A stretch of DNA of 64,000 bases from Yamagishiella unicocca. Its lineage: Eukaryota; Chlorophyta; Chlorophyceae; Chlamydomonadales; Volvocaceae. The stretch covers positions 1,888,501 through 1,952,500 of the forward strand of contig BDSL01000006.1 of the NCBI GenBank assembly GCA_003116995.1. Direction: 5' to 3'. Below the pieces are notes generated by a model. That model was not told where the DNA came from, ran no database searches, and saw only the letters and a list, made by a program, of their open reading frames with translations. The position numbers and the translations under genes are program-made. Every line of letters starts with the position of its first letter. The stretch's first letter is position 1. Positions 43,601 through 55,070 of this stretch are shown piece after piece.

Positions 43601-46600
43601 TGGCCGCCGTCACTGTAAGCACGGGGTCCAGGCATCCCAGCATGCAGCCGTACACCAGCGCCTTGCCGACCCGCGGGTCCATCGGCATCTTGTTGAGGTG
43701 CCGCCCCAGCGAGGTTAGCTGCTCGGCGGCGTCGAAGGCGCCGATGGTCCTTAGAAGCCAGACCGCCGACGACACCGCCTTGACGGAGGGTGGCGACAGG
43801 CAGCGCTGCAGGAAGGCGGCGACGCTGCCGGCGGCGGCGGCGCCGCCAGCTGCCGCGGCGGCGGCGGCGGCGGCAGCGGCGCTTGAGGACAGCATGCCCT
43901 TCACGAGCAGGCAGACGCTCTCCAGCGGCGATCGCAGCATCTCCGGCTCAGTGTGTTGGGGCATGCGGCCCCACTGATCGCTGCTGAAGAGGCGGAAGCA
44001 GATGCCGGGCCTGCGGGTCGTGTGGGGCAGCAGGGCGGAGGGGCGGGGCGCGGGGGGATACAGGAGGGGTGGACGCGCGCCAGGCAGCGAGCAGGGGCAC
44101 GCATCAGTCGATGCCCTGTGTCAACGCCAGTCCTACTTATCCGCCAGCTCTTCCCCCCGCCCTCAGTCCCAAAACGAACGAACTTTACTCGTACGGTGCC
44201 ACTAATTTCGCTTCCTTCTCAGGTCGGGCTTCCTATTTTATAGGTTCCCGGGTGTTTCTTTTCCGAGGTTGTTAGCCCACCTCACGCGGCCAGCTCTACC
44301 TCGCCGCTGCATCGCCGCCGCCTTGCTGACCCAGCCTTCCTGCAGCGGGCACCGGCGATGGTAGGGCATATCCGGACTCTCCAGCAAGAGCCAAAAAGGC
44401 CGCCCCGAGCCAATGAGCCAACCGAAAGCCACGAGACCGCGCAATGCGCCATTCCATGTTACAGGAAGGCAGTTCTCCTGTCATTTGTCATTTGCCATTG
44501 CAAGTTACACGAAACCATGCCAACGCCATTCCATGTTACATTATACTTGTAACATCGGTAATCGGAGATTTGCAAGTGGAGGGCCGATTTCCAACAGAGA
44601 GAGGAAAAGAGACCCAGGACGCAGCGCGACAGAGAAGGCGGGCAACACGCCACCCAGGGAAGGGAGGGAGGGCGCGGTGCTGAACGACAAAACAAGGTAG
44701 ACTGCTTGCCAGCGCGCTTAGCATTAGTCCTGAGGCGACTGACTAGCGGCCTCCGCCATATAGCCTCATGCCCAAGGACATTTTAACGTGTAACGCCCGT
44801 GGGCATGAGGCTGTACGGCAGAATGCCACTAGTCCGTCGCCTCAGGACTTCAATTAAGCGTGTTGGCAAGTAAATGGGTGCCATACGGAATGGCACCCAT
44901 TTGCCACTCCATATACCCCCGCGGGTGTATATGGAATGGCAAATGGCAAACGATACGAGGATCGCATTTCCTGTGCGGAGAGGCCGCTGGCTGGCGGGCC
45001 CCCTCCTGCCCCTCGCCCACCTCCCACCTGAAGTCTCTGGATGCCTCTCTCCGCATCGTGCATCATCTCCTTGACCCGACCCGCGTCCACCACCACCGTG
45101 ACGTCGTCGATGGTGATGGACGTCTCCGCTACGTTGGTGGACAGCACCACCTTGAAGCAGCCGGAGGGGGGCCTGTAGGGCCCAGCAGGACGGATTTCCA
45201 CTTCGTGTATTATGTGGAACCGTTACTTATTACATCTTTTTCAGTCGCATCGGGGGGTGAATTCGTCGACGCAGAACGATGGCGCAAGTAGTAGTGGAGG
45301 AGGTGCGGACAGGAGGAGCGCCCCTGGCGCACCCCTGGCGCCATCTCACCTGGCGCACCCCTCCTGGCGCACACCTGGAGCAACCCTGGCGCGCCCTTGG
45401 CGCCATCTCACCTGGCGAACACCTTGGACTGGTCAGCCGAGGACAGCGAGCCATGCAGCGGCAGCACCCGCAGGTTGCCCCGGCCGCCAGCAGCACCCAG
45501 GACCTTGTCGGACGCCAGCAGCAGGCGCTGGGGGGCGGGAGGAGGGAAGTGGAAGCAGGAGGAGGGAAGTCGAAGCAGGAGGGCAGCGTGAAGGGGGAGC
45601 AGGGTAGGGGAGGAAGGCGGTCGGCAGGTGAGGCGAAACGTGAGAAGAGGCAAGTGGACGGTCATGAGGGGCCCAACAAGGCTGCGGTGGGTGGAGTGAG
45701 GGGCCGCAATGCGATGGTGCGCCAGCCCCAGCCGGAGCACCACCAGCCGGCTAGGCGCCCGTGTGCTGTCCGCGAGGACGGACCTGCAGCCGCCCGATCT
45801 CCGGAGCTCCAGGGAGGAAGACCAGGATGGCGCCGCCGCCGCTGACGTCACCCTTGCCGGAAGTGAAGGCCTGCATGGAGGAGGTGGCATAAAGGCCCGG
45901 TTACACGAGATTGGAGGGGGGGAGCCAGGGCAGTACGGCAGCAGGGGGCCGGATGATGCCGTTAATTGGGTGACGCCGTCGCTTCGCTTGCTGGAATACG
46001 GCAAGGGACGGAACTGGCTGATTCCGCCCGGGCCCCCCCCCCCCGCCACTCCTATCCATGGTTCAAGCTGCTGTTTCGTACTGCATCTCAACGCCCTGGG
46101 CTCCTGGGTCCCTTCCCATCCGCGCTTCCGACGACACCCCCAGCTGCTCTCCCTCCCCGCCACCCGCGCCCCAGTTAGCCGTCCCGCGGATCCCTCCCCC
46201 CAACCGTGTAATCGGGCCTTCTGGGCCCCCTCCCCCCGCGCCCACCTCGGGCCAGTCGGACAAGAACGCCGACGCGCCCTGGCGCCGGTGGCGGCCGATG
46301 ATCTCGGTGATGACGTCCACCAGCAGGTCGTAGTTGATCTGTCGGTTGGTGGTTAGCAGGAGCGAGGCGGTGGTTGCTGTGCGCGAGTAACGAACCAAAT
46401 TATGACGGCCGGAGTTGCCAGGAGGTCGGCAGGCGGAGCACGTCCCTCTGCTGCCTCGTAAACTGGAAACTCCCGATATCCGAAACCGGCATCCTCCTCC
46501 CCTGGAGCACTCGGCTCCCACACCTAACATTGACCCAGCAGCACCGTACACGACCGCATTCACACGACCCAGCTCTATAACTCGCCCCATCTACAACTCG

Positions 46601-49600
46601 CCCCATCTATCGGTACTAAGCGACTAATTTTATAATTCTATGTAATCATCTTGACATCCTGCAACAACGTGTTGCCTAACCAAGCATCCCCCTGGTCGGC
46701 CATGTAAGGCCCTTACGTATGTCCATCCCCTTCTCCGCAACCTAGCTCCACATCTCGCCCCGGCTACCCGCACACTGTGTTGAGCCTATACAGGTGCGTT
46801 GCCTAAACAAGCACCATCTGCGCGACCGCCCACCTGGTCCTCATCCACCATGGTGAGGCTGCGGAGCGTCTGCTCGCTGTACGACGGTAACGCCCCCGAC
46901 AGCAGCTGCGGCCCACGGGCCTCATCCTCCGCCGGTCCCCGGCGCCCCTTGTCCCGATCCCTGTCCTTGCCGCCGCCGCCGCCGCCACCACCGCCGCGGC
47001 GCGCGCACTTGTTGTCGCGACCCACAACATGGCCGGTCATCTCGAAGGCGTCCTGCGGCGCGGCACAAGGTGGCGGTGGTGGTGATCCAGAGCAGAGGAG
47101 GAGAGGTGAGGCAGGCGGAAGGGTGGAAGGGTGCTGAATTGCTGATCGGTGGCCGCGGGCATGGCTCGCGAGCCTCCAGCAGCCCTGCGGGAGAAGCAAC
47201 GCCGTAGACCCCCTCTCTCCATCCCCCACGTAAACGCACCTCCAGATAGAACTCCCGGACTGGGTATGTGAATCCAGGGATGGTAATCATGCCCACGGCC
47301 GCGCCGCCGCCGCCGCCGCCGTCGCCGCCAGCCTTGCGGGCGCCCTTGCCGCCGCCGGCGGCGGCGTCGGGATCCGACGCGGCCGCGCCGTCGTCAGCCG
47401 ACCCGCGGGTCGTCATGTACCTGCAGAAGAGCTCCGCGTCGGCGGTAGCTGACATGAGCACGATCTTCAGCGGCTGCTGCGCAGCGCCGCCGCCGGCCCG
47501 GCGGCGGCGCGCCAGGACGTCCCGCAGCAGCAGCAGTAGCAGGTCGATCTCGATACTGCGCTCGTGGACCTCGTCCAGCACGATGTGGGATGTACCCTGA
47601 CAGCAGTAGTGGACGGGGAGGGATTCGGGATGATGATACGAACTCGGCGCTATCTGAAACATGGGAGGTCACAGATTGCTCAGCTGAGAGCCACCGGCTT
47701 CCTTCCATATCACCCGTTTTATATCCCAACTCCTTCCCCTCATCTGGATCTCACCTCCAAACCCAAACCTCTATCTCCCGGCCCAAACCCCAACCGCCTC
47801 CCGTCCCTTTCACGTCCGGTTCCATTCAACACCACTTCCCCTCCCCCCTCCCGACCCCCTCCCCGACCTTTCCCTCCCCTCCCCCTCCCCGCCCCCAAAC
47901 CCGACCTCCCCCTCCCCTCCCCCTCCCCTTCCCCAAACCCGACCTCCCCCTCCCCTCCCCTCCCCCAAACCCGACCACCCTTCCCCTTATACCTCCAGCT
48001 CCGGGTCCGAGAGCAGCCGCCGCAGCAAGATGCCGGTGGTGACGAACGTGAGGCGGGTGGCGGCGGAGGAGCGGTGCTCCAGTCGCACGCTGTAACCCAC
48101 CACCTCGCCCACCCGCTCGCCTCGCTCCGAAGCCACGCGCGAGGCCAGGCCCAGGGCAGAGATGCGGCGGGGCTGCGCGCAGGTAGTTTGTTTTCAGGTA
48201 TAGTCACGATTGTGTCAGTCAGTTAGTCAGTTAGTTAGTTAGTTAGTTACTTAGGTAGGTAGGTAGGTAGTTAGGTGGGGATTTAGGGTCCGAATGGTGG
48301 GGCAACGGGGGGGCTCCGGAGGGCCTAGCTGGTTGGCGGCGCCGCGTTTTGGGGGCAGCCAGTGCCGTGCAAGCCTTAATGACGTACAACTGGGGCGTCC
48401 GAAGGATTCCGCCCCATATGCCCACGGAACTTCAACATTCCTCAAACCTCATCCTCCAAGCCTCCTCCCCAGCCCCCAGCCCCCACCTGCGTGACTATGA
48501 TGTTGCAGCGCGCGCCCTCGCCGGCAGCCACCGCCTCCTCCAGGATGTACTGCGGGACCTGTGTACGACAGTATACGGAAAAACCAGGATCAGGACCACG
48601 TGAAACCGCGCCCCGCGCCATGTCACCACCCGCGCACTCACCTCCCACCCACCACCCACCCGCCCCTACCTACCCCCCTACCCCCGCCCCTACGGGTTTT
48701 TCTGGCATCCACGGGTCTTCCTCGACCCCCCCGCCCCCCCCCTTCCCCACCTGCGTGCTCTTGCCGCACCCGGTGGCCCCGCTGACCACCACCACGTCGT
48801 TCCGCAGCAGCAGCCCCAGCAGCTCCTCCCGCTTGGCGTACGCCGGCAGCCCGCGCCGGCAGCGCCGCATGTCGGCGTGCTGCGGCGCAGCCTCCAAGTC
48901 GCCCTGCAGCCGGGCCAGCCGGGCGCTCTCCGCCCGGATGTCGATTTGCGGCCGGCGGCGGCGACGCTCCTGCGGCGGGCCGTCCGCGCGGACCCCGCGG
49001 GAGCCCCGGCCCCCGGAGGCGGCGGCGGCTTTCCGGCGCGAGCCTGCGCCCGAGGAGTTGCGGCGGACGGGTTGTTGTCTCCGGTAAGGAGGGGAGGTGG
49101 AGCTGGGTTGTGTGGAGAGCATGTGGGGAGCTAGGAGGCGTGGGCAGATGGGTCGTGGTCGCTTTCGGGGGCCCGGAGAGCATGCAATGGTGGGTGCGAA
49201 GCAGAGGAATCATGCGTCATGAGCGTGCGAGAGCCCCTCCCGCCCTCCCGCCCCTGGAGCTTTACCCTCCCGCCCTCCCGCCCCTGGAGCTCCGCCCTTC
49301 CGCTGCCCCACCTTGCCCTTCCTCCTCGCCGTCCTCCTCCTCGTCCTCAACCACCAGCCCCTCAAAGCCTTCCACAAGGGAGCTGTCCTCGCGGACCAGC
49401 TCGCCGTCCCAGTCCACGTCGGCGTCGCCGCCGCGGCCCCTCTCCGCCGCCGTACACGCCTGCTCGTCCATAACCGCCGCCTCCTCCAGCACCTTGGCAG
49501 CTAGGTCGTGCAACATGGGCTGGCCAACCAGCTGCTGGGACTCCTGTGGCGAGCGACGCGCGAGAGGAGAGGGGAAGGCCGGCAACAGATAAGTACCGGC

Positions 49601-52600
49601 GCTTGCGATAAATTGCCTTCATGACGTCTACGTTGCCGTCGTTAGCGGAGGGCAACGCTAACCGACAACGTGTAACGGCTGTGCCAGCCTAGGCTATAGT
49701 CCGTACGTCTCCGATCCCTCCCACATCAACAGCAGGCCAAGTGCAGCACGTGCCTGCAGCCCAGCGCTCTCGAGACTCCTTGATCACGCATGCACTTCAG
49801 GGGGTGGTTCGGTAGCTGCCCGTACAACTATCAACGGAATGCAGTTACGGTACGACGAACCCACCTGGGCAAGCACACGCGTCAGGTGCCGCAGCGCGCC
49901 AGCCGCCAGCCCAGCGCAGCTGACCGACACCAGCGGCGGCATGTCAGGGTACGACAACGGCGCGGCGTCAGCGTCGCCGCCGCCGCCGCCGCTGAACCTC
50001 ACGAACTCTAGCACCAGCGGCGCGTCGGATCGCGTAGCCACGTCACAGCCCTCAGGCAGATCCTGCGTCAGCCGTACGGCATCCTCCGACAGTATGGCAA
50101 ACTGGCTGTCGTATATCGACTCCAGGACCATCATCTCCTCGTTCCACGCGTCGCCGTCGCCGTCCCATGCGCCGCCACTGGGCTCTCCTCTGGGGCCCCC
50201 TGGAGCACCTTGCAGGACCACGCCTGCGACCCCCAGGGACAGATCGTGTTTCGGAGAAAGCCGTGGATACGACAAAGGTCCTTAGGCTCTGGCCAGTTTT
50301 TCTGAAGGTACTAAAGTTATGTTTGTGACGGGAGAGAGGCGGCAGCACAGGGCAGCATGTTATGGGTGTGCCATCCAGCGCACCTGACTCCGCAACAAAA
50401 CGTAACAACACGCAACAACACGCACGGTTTGGATATCGGCTGACTTCGAAAGACGTTCGCCGAAGCTATACCGGTAAATCCCAAAAGATGCGCAGCACCC
50501 TGCGCCTCACCCGTAAGCGCACCGTACATTCGTACGTGCGCCGCCAGCTCGTCGCCCGCCGCCGCCTTCAGCGCCGCCTCGCACTCGGCGCTCGTGAACC
50601 CGTACGACATCAGTCGCGCCACGGACTGCAAGGACACGCCGTTGAGGTCGGCCCGTGCGACGATGCCGACCATGTTGGTTTTGGAGCCTGAGGGGGTTTG
50701 GGATGGAGGGCAGGCGGGGCCAGGGGTGAGGTGTGTATGGGAAACTGGGGGGAGAGGGCAACGGCCTGGGGGGGGGCCCTCTCCATTGGAGCCGCAGTCA
50801 GCGCTGCTGCCTGCGAGGCATCAGCTGCTGCCTTGACGCGGCAAGAACCCAAACACGTACGCATCGGGCCCGCCAACGACCAACTGTCAACCACCACGGA
50901 CGCACCGGCGGTGAACTGGTCGGGTAGCTGGTCTGACGGCAGGTTGATCAGCAGCCAGTCCAATAGCGCCTCCACACTCACGCCACCACCTCCACCACCT
51001 CCACCTCCACCACCTCCTGCCGTTGCCTGCCGCTCGTAGGCCAGCTGTACGTGCTGCGGACTGAAGCCCATGGAGCTCAGCTGGTCCACCACCGCAGTCA
51101 GGTCCTCAGCGTCGCCGCCGGCGCCGGCCGACCCGTGGGTCGCCGCGGCCCCCTGCGGCCGGTCTCGGTCCCGCAGCAGCGCTTGCACCAGCCGCTGCTT
51201 GGCGGCGCTCATAACGACCACCTGCGTAACGAGCACGAGGCCCGGATGTTTGCGGTTAGGCAGTTGGGCAGTTAGGCGTGCGCCATCTAAAAGGAAGCCG
51301 CACACCCACCCACAACCGCCCGCCTCGCCCCACAGCCCCCCCGCGACACCAACCTGCGGAGTGCGCAGGTTCGCCTTGCGGCGCCGCTCCTCATCCTGCT
51401 TCTTGTACTTGTCCGCCGCCGCCCGCCGCGCCGCCACCGCCTCCCTCTTCGCCTTCCTGGCCGCCCCCAGCTCGTTCCATAGCGACACGTAGTCCTTGGG
51501 CAGGATGCGCTCCAGGGCCCGAGACCCTGCGATAGGGCCGGACAGCCCGGCAGCGGGTCACTGCTGCGCGTGTAGAGCACTCGTCAGCAGCCCTCCCTCG
51601 AGTGGCCACTCGGCTTCTACCAGTAAGGCCCACGAGTCCGGCCCCCACGAGTCCGGCCCCCACGAGTCCGGCCCCCACGAGTCCGGCCCCCACGAGTCCG
51701 GCCCCCACGAGTCCGGCCCCCACGAGTCCGGCCCCCACGAGTCCGGCCCCCACGAGTTGCTACTCGGGTTTGCGTTTCGACTCCGCTCCCCCCTCTCATA
51801 CCTGTTGTGTAACCAAGTCTTTATGCACCCCTCTCATACGCCTTGGGATGGCTTCCCCGGCTAGCACTTCACCTCCCTGACGTCCCATCGGGGCCCCCAC
51901 CCGCCCCCGGAGGCTTAGCTCACCCTGTACTCGGTGCAGTGCCGCCAACGCGCCCCGCTCCCTAGCCTCCTCCTTGTCCGCCACCGCGTACTGCTCGTCC
52001 AATAAGACCACGATGTCGTCCTTCTCGTGCTTGATGTCCGGCAACACCACCTGCGCGCGGGCGCGACCCGTGGGTCGGCCAGGCGTGTGAACCCGTTCCC
52101 GCCGCTCCTCCCCCGGGCTCCAGCAGCGCACCCGGCGACCCACCGGTATCCCGCCTAAGGCTGCCACCGTTAGGAGCCCCTCCAGCAGCCTGGGGACCTG
52201 GCTACGGCCAACCGCCAACCACTATCCACCACCCACCAACCGCCGGCAGCCCTCTGGTGACCCTGGTGGCCCATCCGTCACGATCCCGGCGCCGTCCGCA
52301 CTGAAGGCACGAAAACACACACGATTCCCCCCCTGGCCCCATCCCGTCAGCCTTCAGGACACCCACCCCTCGTTTAACTGCCGACCAACGGGTTTCCTCT
52401 CAACCCCGCCTTTCCCCCCACGCGTCCACCTTGCACGCCCACATGCCGCTGCTCGTCATTCGGGGTGTCAGCCTGGCCCCGGGCCGCTTCTCCTTCTGTA
52501 ACCACTCGTGCAGGTGCATGGTGGGGCTCTTGGAGGTGTAGTACCCCGCCTTGCTGTTGATCTGCATCATGCCACCGACGGCGGCGGGTGCAGCGGCCGC

Positions 52601-53807
52601 GGCCGCGGCTGCGGCCAGGGTGCTGGGGGCTGCGCCGGGTTGGGTGCGCAGCAGGGGGGAGGGCGGGGAGGGCGGCAGCGGGGAAACCGTGTGTGTGTGT
52701 GTATTCCGGTGGAGGGCGGAGCAAGGTGACGTGTACGTGGGCGGTCAGGCCGTGCGACGTGGCCGGGGGTAAGACCGGGTGGCCCGGCAGCAGCAGGGAA
52801 CCATACGGCATGTCCGTCGTCGGCGAGGGTTCGACGGGCTAGAGAGCGGGCGGAGGAGCAAGGCCAGCATCCAACGCAACCTGAAGGCCCCTTCGATACA
52901 CCGCATCCCTCACTGCCTCACGTCCAGTTAACGACGGCTTTCGAAGTCACCCGTTCACACGGTCAAGGAGAGAGGACATCCCCTTCCCCGCCGTAGGCCC
53001 TACCGTGCCCTTTGGCGGCGGCGGCAGCCGCAGCTGCAGCCACGGCGGTGCGTGCGGCGGCCGCGGCGGCCGCAGCCACAGCCGGGCCCGCGGCCGCCGC
53101 CGCCGCCGCCGCTGAGGTCGATGCCCCGCCGCTGCCGCCGGTGGCGGCGGCGGCCGCACCGTCGCTTCCTCCGTCGCCCCTTTCCTGGGGTCGCAGCTGG
53201 TCAGCGTGCTTGCTGGCGATGTGGTCTGTGAGGCGCCCACTCTGTGGATCGCAATCGGTTTACACTCCCACTATTAGACGTTTCAGCAATAACTGAGTCA
53301 CGGGTGTGCGCAATCGCGGGAGCCGCGCGGTTAGGGGGTTGGGTGAGGTTGGGTGGGGTTACAATGGCGCCGGCTCGTACAGCTGACATCAGGTGCACAT
53401 CAGTGCGTCGCGCCGGTGCGTTGGGAACGGGAAGAGGCGTGCGTTTCGCTTTCGCTGCGTGCCCGTAGTTGTACGGCAGGGTTCTGAGAGTCTAGTGGGG
53501 ACATGGGCGTGGATGGAAGTGGTCGGCAACGGCGAAGGGGGCCAACTGGCCGCGTCGCCGTGGACCCTACATCCCCGACCCCACCTGCTGGTATATCTTG
53601 TCGCAGTATGGGCATTTAACCTCCTGGTTACGTTTATCAACAACCGCTGGTCCTTTCGTCCCGCCACCGCTGCCGGACCTGCGCAAGGGAGAGAGACCCG
53701 CATCGCATGCTGCGCCCATGCAACTAGCTACAGCGGCGTCCCGCGCTGACTCACGCAAAGACCTTATTGGCCTTCTTCTTCTCTTCGCGGTTCCTTATGC
53801 CGCCCAT
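40602..53807 (-). CDS. DHX29/DHX57-type DEVH-box RNA helicase
   Basis: 26 exons, about 1,640 residues. Exons (high to low): 53807-53755, 53678-53585, 53241-53004, 52629-52430, 52050-51924, 51526-51354, 51221-50906, 50687-50523, 50223-49865, 49543-49312, about 49078-48751, 48558-48487, 48172-47993, 47596-47240, 47052-46834, 46338-46246, 45870-45784, 45527-45412, 45172-45028, 44339-44281, 44010-43566, 43145-43025, 42719-42412, 41855-41703, 41279-41154, 40751-40602. Phases match except at 49312/49078. Domains: C2H2 finger [22 protein letters not shown] is split by an intron; poly-Ala; dsRBD-like [21 protein letters not shown]-like [19 protein letters not shown] ([14 protein letters not shown]); motifs [57 protein letters not shown]; winged helix/HA2; OB fold. 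DEVH plus UBA/RWD points to this subfamily (DHX29 acts in translation initiation). ATG at 53807 has a good context (AAAGATGG). Confidence 0.92.
42139..42302. repeat. MITE-like hairpin in a helicase intron
   Basis: About 45-bp arms (GAGCTGACAGCGAATAA ... GGTTCGGTCCGTCAAG and its near complement) enclose a 60-bp loop. It sits in the intron between exons 42719-42412 and 41855-41703. Confidence 0.75.
44704..44872. repeat. Second MITE-like hairpin in a helicase intron
   Basis: About 70-bp imperfect arms (CTTGCCAGCGCGCTTA ... AGTCCTGAGGCGACTGAC ... CCTCATGCCCA, mirrored) flank a 25-base loop. It lies in the intron between exons 45172-45028 and 44339-44281. A further short palindrome (GGGTGCCATACGGAATGGCA) is at 44878-44905. 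Confidence 0.78.
47740..47990 (-). repeat. Homopurine (G-rich) intron tract
   Basis: The intron between exons 48172-47993 and 47596-47240 contains about 200 bp of nearly pure CCCCTCCCC on the plus strand, so the transcript strand is GGGGAGGGG-rich. G-quadruplex or triplex formation is plausible. Confidence 0.7.
48213..48280 (+). repeat. (GTTA)n/(GTAG)n microsatellite
   Basis: GTTAGTTAGTTAG passes into GTAGGTAGGTAGG, in a helicase intron. Confidence 0.9.
51628..51758 (+). repeat. 15-bp minisatellite CCCACGAGTCCGGCC
   Basis: Eight full units plus a partial one, in the intron between helicase exons 52050-51924 and 51526-51354. The equivalent place in copy 2 (59562-59590) has one full unit plus the partial one. 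Confidence 0.95.
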
Positions 53808-55070
53808 CTTTGCAGGGCTTGCGAGCAGCACGGCCGCCGCGCACAATCTGGGGAATGATTAATTCGGGCGCCAATTCCTTCCCCCTAACTAAGAATCGAA
53901 GGAAACATACTTGCAGAAGATTCAATGTCCAGATTGGTAGGGGTACCAGCGCCAAAGGTCTATCAAAATGGTGGCGTCTTTCATCATCACAACGTACGCT
54001 AGGCGCGATGTTTAGACAGATTGAAAACAGCAATGGAAGCAGCAAATTAGAACAACACGAAGGAAGTTTAGTTCTGGCTAACGGCTTTTGGATCGGGAAC
54101 GTGCGATGAAATGATGCGTGTGTCCGTGAGCCTGCAATAAGTTATCGGACTTTTGATACAATCTGACTGTTCAACGCCAAGTATTAGGTATCAGGCGGTG
54201 TAGGCCGGCTCCTCCACAAGCTGCTGCTCCAACAGCTGAGCTCAGGGGCGGCCGCCGCCCCATGGGTCATCTCAGGCGCACTAATTGCAAAACGCCACAA
54301 CGAGCTAAGATCCATACCTCCCCCAGCAGCATGTTCCGAAAAACCCTTCGAATCCTCCATAAGGCATGCGGGTCCACATCCCTCCATGCTGCTGCCAAGC
54401 CACGGCGCAGGACGGTATTCTGGGCCTTCCCACTGCGTGGTACATTTCCGGCCCGGCGCGACCCGACTAAGCTATGACCCTGGTTTCCTGCCGGGATACC
54501 TGCTGAGGACGGATCGCCTGCGACCGCTTTGGCGATCGTACAGTTCGTACGGTTGTGGAGGAAGCAGAACTACGTCTGGCTGCCGCCAGCCCCGGCGAAA
54601 CCCTAAACCCAAACTTCATCACACACTGTGCGTCTGAGTAAAAAATGAGCAGGCGAGGGGATGTGACGGTGTGGGGATTGCAGCCCTGGTACTCCGCTCG
54701 CCCACTGAGAGGATTGTTGTTTGCAGACTGCAAAATATGTATTTTTGCACCGACAGACACGGGCTGCCGCTAAGATCATAAAATCAGTTGTAAGGCTTGG
54801 GAGTCCTTTGCGGCGGAATTCGACACCGCTGCGTGGTAGGTTGGTTCAGTAGGGTTCAGGACGGCGCAGGAACCGTGTTCGGATCCGAGTTCCGTACGCT
54901 CGTTATATTTTAACCAGGGTTCTACCGCGCGTCCGTCCACACGGCTCCAGTACTGCTTTAGTACCTAATGAAGCTTCAACGCAATCGCATGATTTCCTAG
55001 GTGCCGCAAATCACAGCTCCTGCAGATCGCGACGCCCTACCGCCCGGCGAGGCGGGATCAAACGTCCAGC
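53808..55070. promoter_or_regulatory. Divergent promoter region, helicase/armadillo genes
   Basis: The two ATGs face away from each other 1.26 kb apart. The stretch should hold both 5' UTRs and promoters. A TATATTTTAA box at about 54904 lies about 165 bp before the armadillo ATG. The corresponding region of copy 2 (61620-62881) is almost identical. A minus-strand open frame 54387-54184 has no evidence of being coding. Confidence 0.5.

Noticed and set aside
45279..46356. Long plus-strand frames of 188 and 215 residues
   Set aside because: Antisense to helicase exons 45870-45784 and 46338-46246 in GC-rich DNA; no independent evidence.
54184..54387. Minus-strand frame conserved between the two duplication copies (61995-62198)
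   Set aside because: Everything in the duplicated unit is conserved because the event is recent; this gives no support for coding.
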